Positions 32,549-41,967 of a DNA stretch of 64,000 nt are shown here, piece by piece. The position numbers and the translations under genes are program-made. The notes under the pieces were generated by a model, which saw only the letters and a list, made by a program, of their open reading frames with translations, had not been told where the DNA came from and did no database searches. Source of the DNA: Phymatolithon calcareum (Eukaryota > Rhodophyta > Florideophyceae > Hapalidiales); contig OZ345376.1 in the NCBI GenBank assembly GCA_977006965.1, positions 806,001-870,000 of the forward strand, read 5' to 3'. The first letter of the stretch is position 1, and each line of letters begins with the position of its first letter.

Positions 32549-33505
32549 TCACGAGAAGAGTCTTCTCTGACTTCAAAACGTTGCATTCATGTACTATAAC
32601 CATCCGTCCATGCCACTTCCACCGCTCAACCACAATGCTCCACAATCATCAATATCCACGACGATCACCGTTCGCGCTCTATAGCCATCAAACACGCCGG
32701 CGACGGAAGGAAAAGTTCGAGGTATTTCGCATAGGACACGATCTGCCCACCAGCAGATTCGCTGTGCTCGGCCCTCCATCCTGAATCATCTCCGCATCGG
32801 CGAACCGATATCGTGCTTGGTAGTGGGGGAGGATTACAACATCGAGGCCGAAGCCAAGACCGGACACCCCTGCTCCCCCGAGACCACTCGGGGGCCCTCA
32901 ATAGACCGCCGCAATGATTGCGAAAGGTTGCGTGTAACCTCACGGGATCCAACGATCAGCCGTCAGCGGTCCTCCACTACCGCACTCACGCCAGAAAAAG
33001 CGGGACACATGTACAAAGTACGTCACCACAGGAGTGAGGAGAGGCCTTAAGCAGATCATTTCGTCGAGCACCTCTAGAAGTCCATCCCGCCGCCGGCACA
33101 ATATCAAATGTCATTAGAACCAACGGCAAAAACAGCGAAGCATCCATCGTTCATATCGTCCTGTTTCACACACGACCAATTCGCCAGCGCGCATGCCTCC
33201 TTCGCTACCTGCAGAATCGTCGTCACGCAAAGACAGTACCAAAAGCATCATCAGAAACAAATCGACCACCTCGCTTCAACAGTGAAGCGCTTCATAAAAA
33301 CAGTGTTAAAACACTCACAATAACACTGGTTTCCATTATCCTCTCTTCGGGTTCCAGTTTGTTTCGTCCTTCGCATCACTTCCTTCCTGCTTCTAATGGC
33401 TGCCACCGATACTGACCCGTTGCCGACCACTCCGAGACCGATGTGTGTCACCCCCTGTATCGCACCTGATTTGCAGAAGTTAGCGACGGGCCTGCACTAA
33501 CGAAA
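32549..33505. other. Sequence downstream of Gypsy integrase, no gene recognised
   Basis: Only short frames; possibly the 3' part of the Gypsy element. No LTR pair could be identified by eye. Confidence 0.4.
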
Positions 33506-33931
33506 ATGCACAAGAGGTCACCAACGAAGAACAGACCTTTTCCGTCTTTCCCGCAACCGTCGACCGCTCAAAGCACTCGGACAGTGCCGTCGAAGCGCTC
33601 CAAACCCATAACAAAGCGGAGGGAAATATTCCGCAGTCGCGCCGAAGTGGGAGACCCGAAGAATGTCAATAACCCGATGTACACGCCGACGCTCTCCCCC
33701 GTGACAACATATGGAAGTTCAAATGGAGCCGCAATGCCCTATTCTCCCTATGTGCAACAGCCACCGCCCATGCAGTACCCGAGTTACCAACAAGTCTACC
33801 ATCATCAACCGCAGCCGCCTCCCCCGCAACAGCCTCCGCATACTCAGAGTTATTATGCATATCCACCGCCAATGCCTCCGCCGCCACAAGCATTACGAAA
33901 AGCATCGATAACTGTCCCGGCAGCTCTCTAG
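33506..33931 (+). CDS. Hypothetical proline/glutamine/tyrosine-rich protein, 141 aa
   Basis: ATG with an A-rich context (CGAAAATG). The N-terminal third is basic (KRSPTKNRPF, KRSKPITKRRE). The C-terminal half is low-complexity P/Q/Y/H sequence (YVQQPPPMQYPSYQQ, QPPPPQQPPHTQ). No domain is recognised. It could be a small host gene, a fragment of a larger disordered protein, or part of the neighbouring Gypsy element. Low complexity also allows chance openness. Confidence 0.35.
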   Translation: MHKRSPTKNRPFPSFPQPSTAQSTRTVPSKRSKPITKRREIFRSRAEVGDPKNVNNPMYTPTLSPVTTYGSSNGAAMPYSPYVQQPPPMQYPSYQQVYHHQPQPPPPQQPPHTQSYYAYPPPMPPPPQALRKASITVPAAL

Positions 33932-34004
33932 ACTGTTGCAATTCTCCGCTCGTTCGGTTCCTCCAACTGCGTGCGCACCTTCACTAAAGCTTCCAACGAC
34001 TCCA

Positions 34005-34400
34005 TCGCAACTCGTGCGCATGCGAAAACTTTGCTCGCGCGGAAGAATGACACCACCGGATGCAAACGTCTTTCCACAGTCATGGCGCAATAGCAATCGC
34101 GGGCGCGATGTCGACACGGTGGTGTTGGGGCGAGCGATGGATATACCGGGCACATGTCGCAAACTTCCTAAGTGCGTTACTACGAACCACTCTCAACTCT
34201 TCGACCGAAACCATAACGAATCTTGCGCATGCAATAACTTCGCTCGCGCGGAAGAACGACAACACCGGATGCGAAGATCTTTGCTCAGCCATGGCGCAGA
34301 AGCAATCGAGGGCGCGATATCGACACGGAGGCGTTGCGGCGATCGATGGATGTGTTCGGCGCGTGAAGTCAAACAGTTCTTGTGCTCAAAAAAAATGTGA
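34005..34400. repeat. Diverged tandem duplication, period about 209 bp
   Basis: The block CTCGCGCGGAAGAA...GACACCGGATGC recurs (34034 and 34243), and ATGGCGCA...GCGCGAT..CGACACGG and GCGATGGAT follow in both. The copies differ at many positions. No gene is evident. Confidence 0.75.
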
Positions 34401-35389
34401 ACTCGCCGGCGTCTGGACGAGCGCCGTCCCGGTTGGGCCCCCTGCTGACCCCAATATTGGACGTGTTTTTGATTGACTACGCTGGAACGTACCAAAGGAA
34501 TCAGTGCTCCTACTATCATACCCAGCGCATCCGGTTGCTTGCCGATGTCGGCAGGGTGGCGATGTACCGTTTATAAATTCGCCGACGAAGGCAGATCTCC
34601 AATAGAGTTGTATTTTTTTAATTGTCTCCTCGTTTAGTTAGTCTTACAGTGAGCTGGGTGCTGCTCGCAAGAGCTCCGGAAAAACCTAGCACTAGTCTAT
34701 ATAGTATCCTACTTCGACCTTTGGCGAGAAAGGAGGCAGCTCACGGTCCGCACCAAAGAGCCCCCCAAAAAGAAAAAAAAACAAAAACATCTCTCTCCCT
34801 TTTTCTCTCTCTTTTTATCCCCACAGTTGTGTAGGTCCTTAACGGCCTACATCCCTATCTTTGAATCGCTCTCACTGGCCGAAACAATGCTCATAAACTG
34901 GGTGAAATTTTTAATTATGTCGTTGGCACAGACGGGACTGTATCCAGTTTCAGGAAAATGTGTAGAAACAAGTGAAATATTTTCAAATATGAAGTCAGCA
35001 AAAGTTGCCAATGTTCGGCTCTAATCAATCATTACAGAATGCTTACTGTGTTTTTAATAAGATCAGAATTACGAAAAGTGCTCTACACACCTTATTTCAT
35101 CCCGTTTCTTTGATTTTTTTGGTTTTTGCGTAAGCTACGTTATAACAGTTTTCAAAATGCGAAGAACGGATCAGGAAGTGGTCTTTAACTGTACGTTTAA
35201 GGAGGTGTCCCGATTTTAGAAGGAAGCCTCTGCTGAGAATTTCTAGAAAAAATTCCACAGTGCGAGGACTTCTTATACTTAGCCAATTATGTACTGCCAT
35301 AACAGAAAGTGTCCAATGAGCTTCTCGGATTCCCAAGCTCACAAAAAAATAAAAGTGAAAATCTATGATGGGGGTGTAGGTCCTTAATT
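34401..35389. other. No gene recognised
   Basis: Contains a T-rich stretch, a possible TATA (TTTATAAATT near 34568) and a repeat of GTAGGTCCTTAA (34831 and 35376). Nothing coding is convincing. Confidence 0.4.
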
Positions 35390-35399
35390 AGCGAGCCCG

Positions 35400-35520
35400 C
35401 GATGAAGCGCGAGACAGAGGGGCCTTCTTGAGAATTCATCAAAATCGCGGCATAGACCCAATCAAAAAAGTCCTCATTACCAGTCATTATTTCGTGGACT
35501 GGTTACGAGGACGCGGCATA
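35400..35520 (-). repeat. Hairpin-bearing dispersed repeat, copy 1
   Basis: The reverse complement resembles 37255-37375, sharing GAATTCTCAAGAAGG and GTCCTCATTACCAGT. It includes a hairpin with 15-base arms (35470-35484 and 35498-35512, two mismatches). Confidence 0.65.
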
Positions 35521-36074
35521 GGTTTTCAGTGGCTGATTCTGCGGTGCAGCGTTGATTCGCAGCTTTCGCTTCAGATGTTTTCATGCACATTTGAGCAAAA
35601 ACTTGAAACAGCACGAAAAGTTTGGTTGAAAAGCAATTCCGCTTCCGAAAACTAGAAATCGTTATGAGAAAATAGATTCCATTGTTTTTCTAGATGCGAG
35701 AAAACACGAGCTGCTTTCATGCAACTAACGAAAGTAAATGTGAGCTTGGACCGATAAATATTTAATAGTTCATCTAAAATTGAGCATTTTCAGCGCTCAT
35801 ATCACTTTCATTAAAACTCAGTTCTATTGGCCAGATGATCTTCCAAACCCGGTCAACCTTCAACTTATAAAACTTGATGCGGGAAAAATAAGTTGGAAGC
35901 TTAAATTCGATTGTTTATTTTCATGTGATGAGGATTTTATAAGTTGTAAATCACTATATTATTCTTCTGAGAGGAGAGAAATATAAGATAGATTTTCTCA
36001 AGAATTTGAGAAGGGGAAGAGGAAAAAATAAGTTTTTTCTCACTTAATTTTTGTGCAGAGGTAAGAACTAAATA

Positions 36075-37013
36075 GAGGAAATTCACTACATGGCCACCAA
36101 AAATTGGCAAAATTCACTACATGGCCATCTCTCGTCAAATCTACTATTCATCCGTTACGAATACGACGGCGCTCTTTAAGCACGTTGTCGTGTTCATCTG
36201 CAACGCTCAACACACAACAATCCCGCACTAACCACTCCGAAATCATGGAAAAGAGGAAGCTCGTGCTACAAGTGGGCGACTACGCCGGATCAAGCTTTGA
36301 CACGTTGTCAACATCGTGATCTCCCACAACACGTCGATGGGCAAGGCCCACCTCGTGGCGAAGCTCAACAAAAAACGCCTGACACTCATCTGTAGTCAGC
36401 GCACAGCTTGCACCTGTGACAGTTAGCAGCAATTACCGTGCTACAAGTTCCTGCCGCCACTTTGAAGAGCACCAATGCCCATGTAGCCACCGTCATCACT
36501 GCACTTTTGTACACCTGTAGGCGCTTGGTGCAGCATCGGGTGTCGTTCGACCCGTGGAACGAGCACTGGTTTGGGGCCAAGCAGCATGCGGGCAGCATCA
36601 CGCGTGTTGCAGTCACTGGAGACCAGCTCGTACAGGATGATTTGGTGCCGTTTGATCTTGCGGATAAGCCGGGCCGCAAGCAAAAGAGGCCTTACTTGCG
36701 GTCCGAAATGAGGGCCCACAACGTCGTCGAGGCGAAACGAAAACACATCTACAAAGCGGCTCAGTCCATGATTATCGACCTTACCGCCTGCGATGACGGA
36801 GATGCTGCTTGCGAAGAGGGTCTAAAGCGTAGAGAGTAGCGCGTACGATAAATATTACTGTGCCATAGATTGCTTTGACAAACGGATGAGTACTAGTTTT
36901 GGCTACAGTGAGCTATGATAGTACGCTTGGCTAGGGGTGAGTAGTAGAGATGGCTAGAGATGGCCATGTAGTGAATTTTGCCAATTTTTGGTGGTCATGT
37001 AGTGAATTTCCTC
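36075..37013. mobile_element. Mutator-like terminal-inverted-repeat element, 939 bp
   Basis: Left end 36075-36132 and right end 36956-37013 are 58-bp inverted repeats with one mismatch, each containing ATTCACTACATGGCCA or a close variant twice. Both sides carry GAACTAAATA (36065-36074 and 37014-37023), a perfect 10-bp target duplication typical of Mutator/MULE elements. Inside, SSCRHFEEHQCPCSH (36446-36490) resembles the SWIM zinc finger of MULE transposases. After one extra base, VITALLYTCRRL continues into a 133-residue frame. The catalytic part is missing, so it is a deleted, non-autonomous derivative. Confidence 0.88.
36438..36839 (+). pseudogene. Remnant of MULE transposase C-terminus
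   Basis: The frame begins in SWIM-domain sequence in a shifted phase and continues QHRVSFDPWNEHWFG, a region that in MULE transposases follows the zinc finger (cf. YxxERWxxAY). A basic stretch KPGRKQKRPYLRSE and an acidic tail follow. It is assigned only through the SWIM match and the element around it. Confidence 0.5.
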
Positions 37014-37254
37014 GAACTAAATAAGTTAGTTTTTTCTAATATTTTGAAAACGTGAACAGAAAACGACAACAGTCTGGGCATGGACCGCTTTACCATCGTT
37101 TCGGTTCGTAGTGTTCCAGTGAAAGAGTCATTTTTGTACTTTATTTGGGCGCTTCCATTGGCAACAAACTTGTACTTTTCAAAACGGCGTGTTTTCTCGC
37201 GTCTACAAAAACAAATCGTATGTGTACCGTAAGACGGGATAACACCTATACCCC

Positions 37255-37375
37255 GTCCTCATTACCAGTGAAAATATTTGGGACTGGAAATGCTGACTTT
37301 TCCAGACTGGTAATGCGGACGCAAAAATCGAATTCTCAAGAAGGTCCCTCTGACAGCGCGTTTGTTGACTCTCAG
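37255..37375 (+). repeat. Hairpin-bearing dispersed repeat, copy 2
   Basis: Inverted relative to 35400-35520. Outer arms GTCCTCATTACCAGT (37255-37269) and ACTGGTAATGCGGAC (37306-37320) can pair. GAATTCTCAAGAAGG follows as in copy 1. Confidence 0.65.
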
Positions 37376-37748
37376 AGAGGTCGACACGTCGGCACTCCTG
37401 CGTTGGTTGAGGTGAAGATGCTACGCACTTGCTCGTTTTACTTATCTTCTTGTCCGGAGATCCATCATCAAACTGTCGGACTTCCATATCTTGGGTATCA
37501 TATGTAGGAAACTTCAGTTTAATCACACATTGCAAAATGACTTAAATGGCCAAACGGAAGCAGAAATTGTCAGCGAACGTGATATACGATTGCTGCTTAG
37601 CTGGACAGAGGCTTTTCTATTCGCGGCTCGCACCGCTTCCGATTGATTGACGTTTTTTTGTAAGGATTACACTGCTAACTCTCGCAAACTCCAATCGCCA
37701 TGTATGCGGAACACTTCGAAGGCTTGCCACTAGTAAAATGGGGAACTG

Positions 37749-39872
37749 CTACTGCCGGAATAAATACCCTTGAATCAGAGACTTCAACTCCTGGAACAAC
37801 GCTTTCGCCTTGAAACCATCTCCGACTGTAAGAGCTCTAAATATCTCGTCAAATATGGTCCCAAGCAATGCCTTCACATTGTCAGACCGTAGTGCCCCGA
37901 ACGTCAGCAGTCGGAGCTCAAGTACAGTGTTCGCAGCTAGAAGCCCCATGCATTCTAACTCCCTGCACTTTGCCATCACGATGGCATTTATCGCCGAAGC
38001 GGGAACGTGCGTTAAGCCAGGTGCGGCTCGAGAGTCTTGGAAAAGGGAAGGAGTAGGAAGCGCAACAGGAAATTGGGACCATGACTTCTCATTAATTTTC
38101 GCTATGTTGCCATGTGTGAGCTCTGATTTCATGAAGTTAAACGCCGCATCCGCGACACGCCCCGATGCGGAACATGCCCCGTACAATCTGTCCATGTCCG
38201 CTACGGCGGCCAGAACATCAGTCTCATTGGGGACACCGCCGACTACCGTGTTGTAGAGCACGCAAGTAACCGTGATTTTTTCCGAGAAGTTCCGCCTCGG
38301 CGCAGTTACGGACAGACCTGTGTGCCTCGCGTAAAAGTCCCCGCGTGATACGCGCGCCGCACTAGCCCTGCCGTTCTGTGGAGTCTGCATGCGCGCTAGT
38401 AATCGCATCCTCGCCTGTGCTGCAGGTCCAAATACACTAGAGGGGTCTTTGTGGTCTACCGCTTCACAAAGCCCTGGACTGGTAAATGATGGCCAGAAAA
38501 GCGAGCCTGCTGCAGTCTTTCCGAAGCTACCCGCGCCAGTGGGACTTGTCTTCTGACTGAAAATACCGGCAGCGCTAGGGGTTGGAGCACTTTGTGCACC
38601 AAAGCCACCAGTAGACGAGCTGCCGAACAAGCCTGAAGAGGTAGAAGTGGGTTGCCCGCCAAACGCATTACTACCCGCTGCGCTTGGGGATGAACCAGCT
38701 GGGCCATTAATCCCACTGAACGTCGAAACAGGACCAACTTTGCCGCCGCCGAATGGGCTCGCACCGGCAGATCCAATGGGTGAACCAAAACTTTGGGCAC
38801 CAAATCCACCACCAGCAGCGCTCTGGGGAGCACCGAACATGGATGTTTGAGGTTCACCAAACAGGGATGATGTCGTCTGCGCCCCAAACCCTGTCGTAGC
38901 GAACGTGGACTGTGATGCGCCAAACAGAGAAGGCTGCGAGCTACCAAATATTGGACCAGACTGAGCGCCGAACAGGCCGAATCCGGAGCCAAATCCTGTC
39001 TGGCCCGGTCGAGCTCCAAAAAGCGAGGGTTGAGCTGACCCGAATAGAGAATGCTGAGGTTTTTGGACAAGTGGAACCTGGATCGTCATTAGAACATTGA
39101 ATCGCGTTCCCATCGCTTTAATTCCAATCACCTCGCTCGTCGCTTTGCCTCTCCTGAGAGCGTCCTCTCGTTCAGCCGCAGTTTCCTTTTGCTCGCCACC
39201 AACTTTATGGCGCGAGCTCTCGGCCTCGAGCCAGTACTCGTTGATATCACCGGGCGAACCGCTATGTAGGAGAAGCCGTTTCGCGCCCGCGCCGTCCGCC
39301 TGTACGCTAAGTCCCTGGGTTGTGGCGAGGAGAATGAGATTGCGCGGGTCGTCGTCGCTTTTTGTGGAGTAGTTGTACGCCTTGGCAGCAAACTGCATCT
39401 TTCCACGTCCATGTTGGTCCTCTTCAACTGGGAGAAACACAGTCTGAAAACGAATGCTGACCTTTGCGTCGGGAGCAATATCGGAAAGTCGCACGTGACC
39501 CTGCATACCCGTGTACCCGCCTCCGAGCATTGCGGGGTGATCTAGAAACTGCTTCAGCGTAATGTTTTGCAGGCTTCCGAATTGACCGCAGTTACCGACC
39601 ACCAGAGCGATATCTTCTGGCTGTACGATGCCAAGCTTTTCGTTCCAGTTGTCGGAACGCACGGTGAACAAAGATGTGCCATCCTTGGCTTTCAAATAAG
39701 TGTCTGTGATGTTTGAACCCATATTGGAGAGAGATCCGAACACTTGACCGCGGTTGGCATCATCCCAGCTAACCGTTTTGCAACTGTATCCAGTGGAGGC
39801 AAGCACTTTGTCAATTGCACGGCGCGTTTCCGCTATGCTGGCAGCTCCATTATTGAAAATTCCGGGCGGCAT
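37749..39872 (-). CDS. FG-repeat (nucleoporin-like) protein, 707 aa
   Basis: The first ATG in frame is at 39872 (MPPGIFNNGAAS); codons further up start only at a GTG. Residues about 1-265 form an ordered N-terminal domain (GSNITDTYLKAKDGT, ALVVGN, ITLKQFLDHP). Residues about 275-480 hold some 18 FG dipeptides, many as SLFG, GFG and FGAQ, in a Q/S/T/G-rich context, like the disordered FG domains that line the nuclear pore. Residues about 510-707 are ordered again and helix-rich at the end (DEIFRALTVGDGFKAK). No introns. The FG region supports a nuclear-pore role; the flanking domains are not those of a nucleoporin I can name, so the assignment is by composition. Confidence 0.75.
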   Translation of the reverse strand: MPPGIFNNGAASIAETRRAIDKVLASTGYSCKTVSWDDANRGQVFGSLSNMGSNITDTYLKAKDGTSLFTVRSDNWNEKLGIVQPEDIALVVGNCGQFGSLQNITLKQFLDHPAMLGGGYTGMQGHVRLSDIAPDAKVSIRFQTVFLPVEEDQHGRGKMQFAAKAYNYSTKSDDDPRNLILLATTQGLSVQADGAGAKRLLLHSGSPGDINEYWLEAESSRHKVGGEQKETAAEREDALRRGKATSEVIGIKAMGTRFNVLMTIQVPLVQKPQHSLFGSAQPSLFGARPGQTGFGSGFGLFGAQSGPIFGSSQPSLFGASQSTFATTGFGAQTTSSLFGEPQTSMFGAPQSAAGGGFGAQSFGSPIGSAGASPFGGGKVGPVSTFSGINGPAGSSPSAAGSNAFGGQPTSTSSGLFGSSSTGGFGAQSAPTPSAAGIFSQKTSPTGAGSFGKTAAGSLFWPSFTSPGLCEAVDHKDPSSVFGPAAQARMRLLARMQTPQNGRASAARVSRGDFYARHTGLSVTAPRRNFSEKITVTCVLYNTVVGGVPNETDVLAAVADMDRLYGACSASGRVADAAFNFMKSELTHGNIAKINEKSWSQFPVALPTPSLFQDSRAAPGLTHVPASAINAIVMAKCRELECMGLLAANTVLELRLLTFGALRSDNVKALLGTIFDEIFRALTVGDGFKAKALFQELKSLIQGYLFRQ

Positions 39873-39961
39873 TTCGAAGCACCGCCGAAGAGATCGAACT
39901 GGCTGTTCGGGTTGACAATCTTCTTGCACTGCAGCGCGATATACTCTTGGAGGAAATTCAT
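39833..39961 (-). other. Upstream overlapping small ORF (42 codons)
   Basis: ATG at 39961 opens MNFLQEYIALQCKKIV...NPNSQFDLFGG and runs past the FG-protein start in another frame, ending at 39833. The phrase looks protein-like, so it is either a regulatory uORF or the true N-terminus split by a frameshift. Confidence 0.45.
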
Positions 39962-41143
39962 TTCGCGCAGAGGTTGCAACAATGATCTCTTATGGATCAT
40001 GGCCTGGCGCTATTGTATTTGTCTGCTGCGTTGTATGCGCTGGCATATTCAGATTTTGCCACGTGTAAGTTACCAGGGGCATGAGACGAGATGTGCCTAC
40101 AGTACTACAGTACAGAAGGAAAAAGTACAGTACTGGTCATTAACAAAAGCCGGCAATCTAATCGAGAAGCGCCCATGGCAAAAGGTAGAGACATGAACGA
40201 TTCCAGAAGGAGTAATCGGAGTCGAAACTCACGAGAGCGATCTACAGAATATCAGTCGCGGAATTAAGTGCGCGAGTACCAACGGCAAGGCGCCTCTGGG
40301 GTCTGGTCCTCAGCCGCGGGGAGTCGAGACAGGCACGAAATTAAATATCTGCATAACGTACAGCTTTCGTCAGATTGGATGGATGGCTTCCAAAGCAGGC
40401 TGTCATAGTTCAGTATTTCACTGTGCCGAAGTCTCGGAAAATTAGATTTCTAGAGAGAAATTGAGAAGAAGAAGCACCCGCACAGATATTTTAGGTACAT
40501 AAAACCTACTCGAGATCCGAGCTTTCCTCCCATCCGCCCTTTGACATCACTTCGTGTGAGAGGCATCAAGTGTTCATACGTGCAGGGGCCAACGGAAATT
40601 TATCGCTGGGTTCACATGCCGAGCAATTCAGCACTAAACATCGGTGTCCGAAGTACTTGCTCGATACGCTTTCGTCACTTCAAAAGGAGCTGAAAAGTTC
40701 GCTCCACAAATATGGTGTACTGGAGTGTAACCCAAAGTCGTTTCTGAAGTGGGAAAGCGATCTCTTCAAAGTGCTCATCTCTGAGTTACGCATCGTTTTC
40801 AGTAGAGGCCAGAGACTTTATCCACTCTCAAAATATCCCTGACAAGCGAAAAGTTGTCGTGGAACTCTTACCTTGCGGACACATTTGTGACTATTTTCAA
40901 TAGTAGCGAGATTGGGGAGACGGGGAGAATTCCGATATAGTATCAAGGGAAGGAAAGGAGTGGAAGTTCTTGCCAGTAGTCACAGGGTGTTGTCTCCATA
41001 ACTCAGGAATATTTGATAGATTTGGAAGTCATGCTCCATAGAGGGACGAAATCTGGCAAACTTGCAAGATATCATTCTGGACGGTCGTTGTCCTCAATCA
41101 CATTAATTACGTGCTGTCAAAACACAAAACGCGAAAGTGGTTC
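39962..41143. other. Intergenic, no gene recognised
   Basis: Upstream side of the FG-protein gene. Contains repeated CAGTAC words near 40100-40136 and short frames (e.g. 40570-40842) with no recognisable features. Confidence 0.45.
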
Positions 41144-41926
41144 TCAGAATGCGGTACCAAAAGCAGAAAGTACTTGCCCTGAAGAAAATTGTATTTTGCC
41201 AAGCGGCAGAAAATTCAGCCCTGGCAACCAAATCATCATCTCGTTGCCGCGGCAAAAAAAACTTTTTCCATGAGAAGAAATAGTCGCGAAGGCAGCCTCG
41301 AGGAATCTTTTGCCACCACCGCCGATCTCCTTGTTGCCAAGGCGTGCGGGACATGACGGACGGACTCGCGGTGGAATGGTCCAGGTACTGAAACGGACCG
41401 GTCCATGCGGTCCGGTTCGCGGGGCCGGAATTAACCCCGTGCCGCCGCTTAGACGGACCCCCCTTTTTCGCCTGTGGCGGGAATCGTGCCTCGTACTCAA
41501 CGGACGCTCGGGTGGCCAATGGGCGTGCATAACGAAACGGTTGAGATCGGATCTATCATACCTCGGGACGCGTCGGCAGCCTGGCCTCTGCAGACCCGTA
41601 GCGTGCGTCACGCGAGCCCGTCGAGAAGAAGTGTGCCGAGATGGCGGGTGCGCAGGCGTGGCTGAGATCGGGTGTTGAGGGATGGTGGTGGCGGTGTGCG
41701 CTAAGAAGAGAGCTGCAGAAAAACTGATCTTTTGCTGTTGACGGGATTGTGTGAATGGTGCTGAAAGTGGCTGGAGCTGCAAGGGAGTGTTTATGGGGAA
41801 GCAGAGCGGCTGTGGTAGCGAAATTTGCGGTTGTAAATTCAGTTGGAGGGGAAGGGAGGAAAAGAAGGTGGGGACAATAGGGAAGGGATCAGAAGCGAAG
41901 TGACCGTCGTAGGTCCAACCCTGCAT
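41144..41926 (-). CDS. Hypothetical ORF, 260 aa, doubtful
   Basis: ATG at 41926 with TATAAA on the same strand (41962-41967) and a pyrimidine-rich stretch between them, which resembles a promoter. The protein, however, is P/R/S-rich without domains, has an overlapping antisense frame (41310-41678) and an abrupt compositional change. It may be only a leader or noncoding transcript. Confidence 0.25.
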   Translation of the reverse strand: MQGWTYDGHFASDPFPIVPTFFSSLPLQLNLQPQISLPQPLCFPINTPLQLQPLSAPFTQSRQQQKISFSAALFLAHTATTIPQHPISATPAHPPSRHTSSRRARVTHATGLQRPGCRRVPRYDRSDLNRFVMHAHWPPERPLSTRHDSRHRRKRGVRLSGGTGLIPAPRTGPHGPVRFSTWTIPPRVRPSCPARLGNKEIGGGGKRFLEAAFATISSHGKSFFCRGNEMMIWLPGLNFLPLGKIQFSSGQVLSAFGTAF

Positions 41927-41967
41927 GAGGCGAGACCAAAGAGAGGGAAGAATTGGAAGAGTTTATA

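Noticed and set aside
34560-34680. Gypsy LTR end and primer site after TTTATAAATT
   Set aside because: No second copy of the sequence and no clear tRNA match in the window.
38647-38850. Plus-strand ORFs across the FG-protein gene
   Set aside because: Complements of FG-repeat codons; low-complexity shadows.
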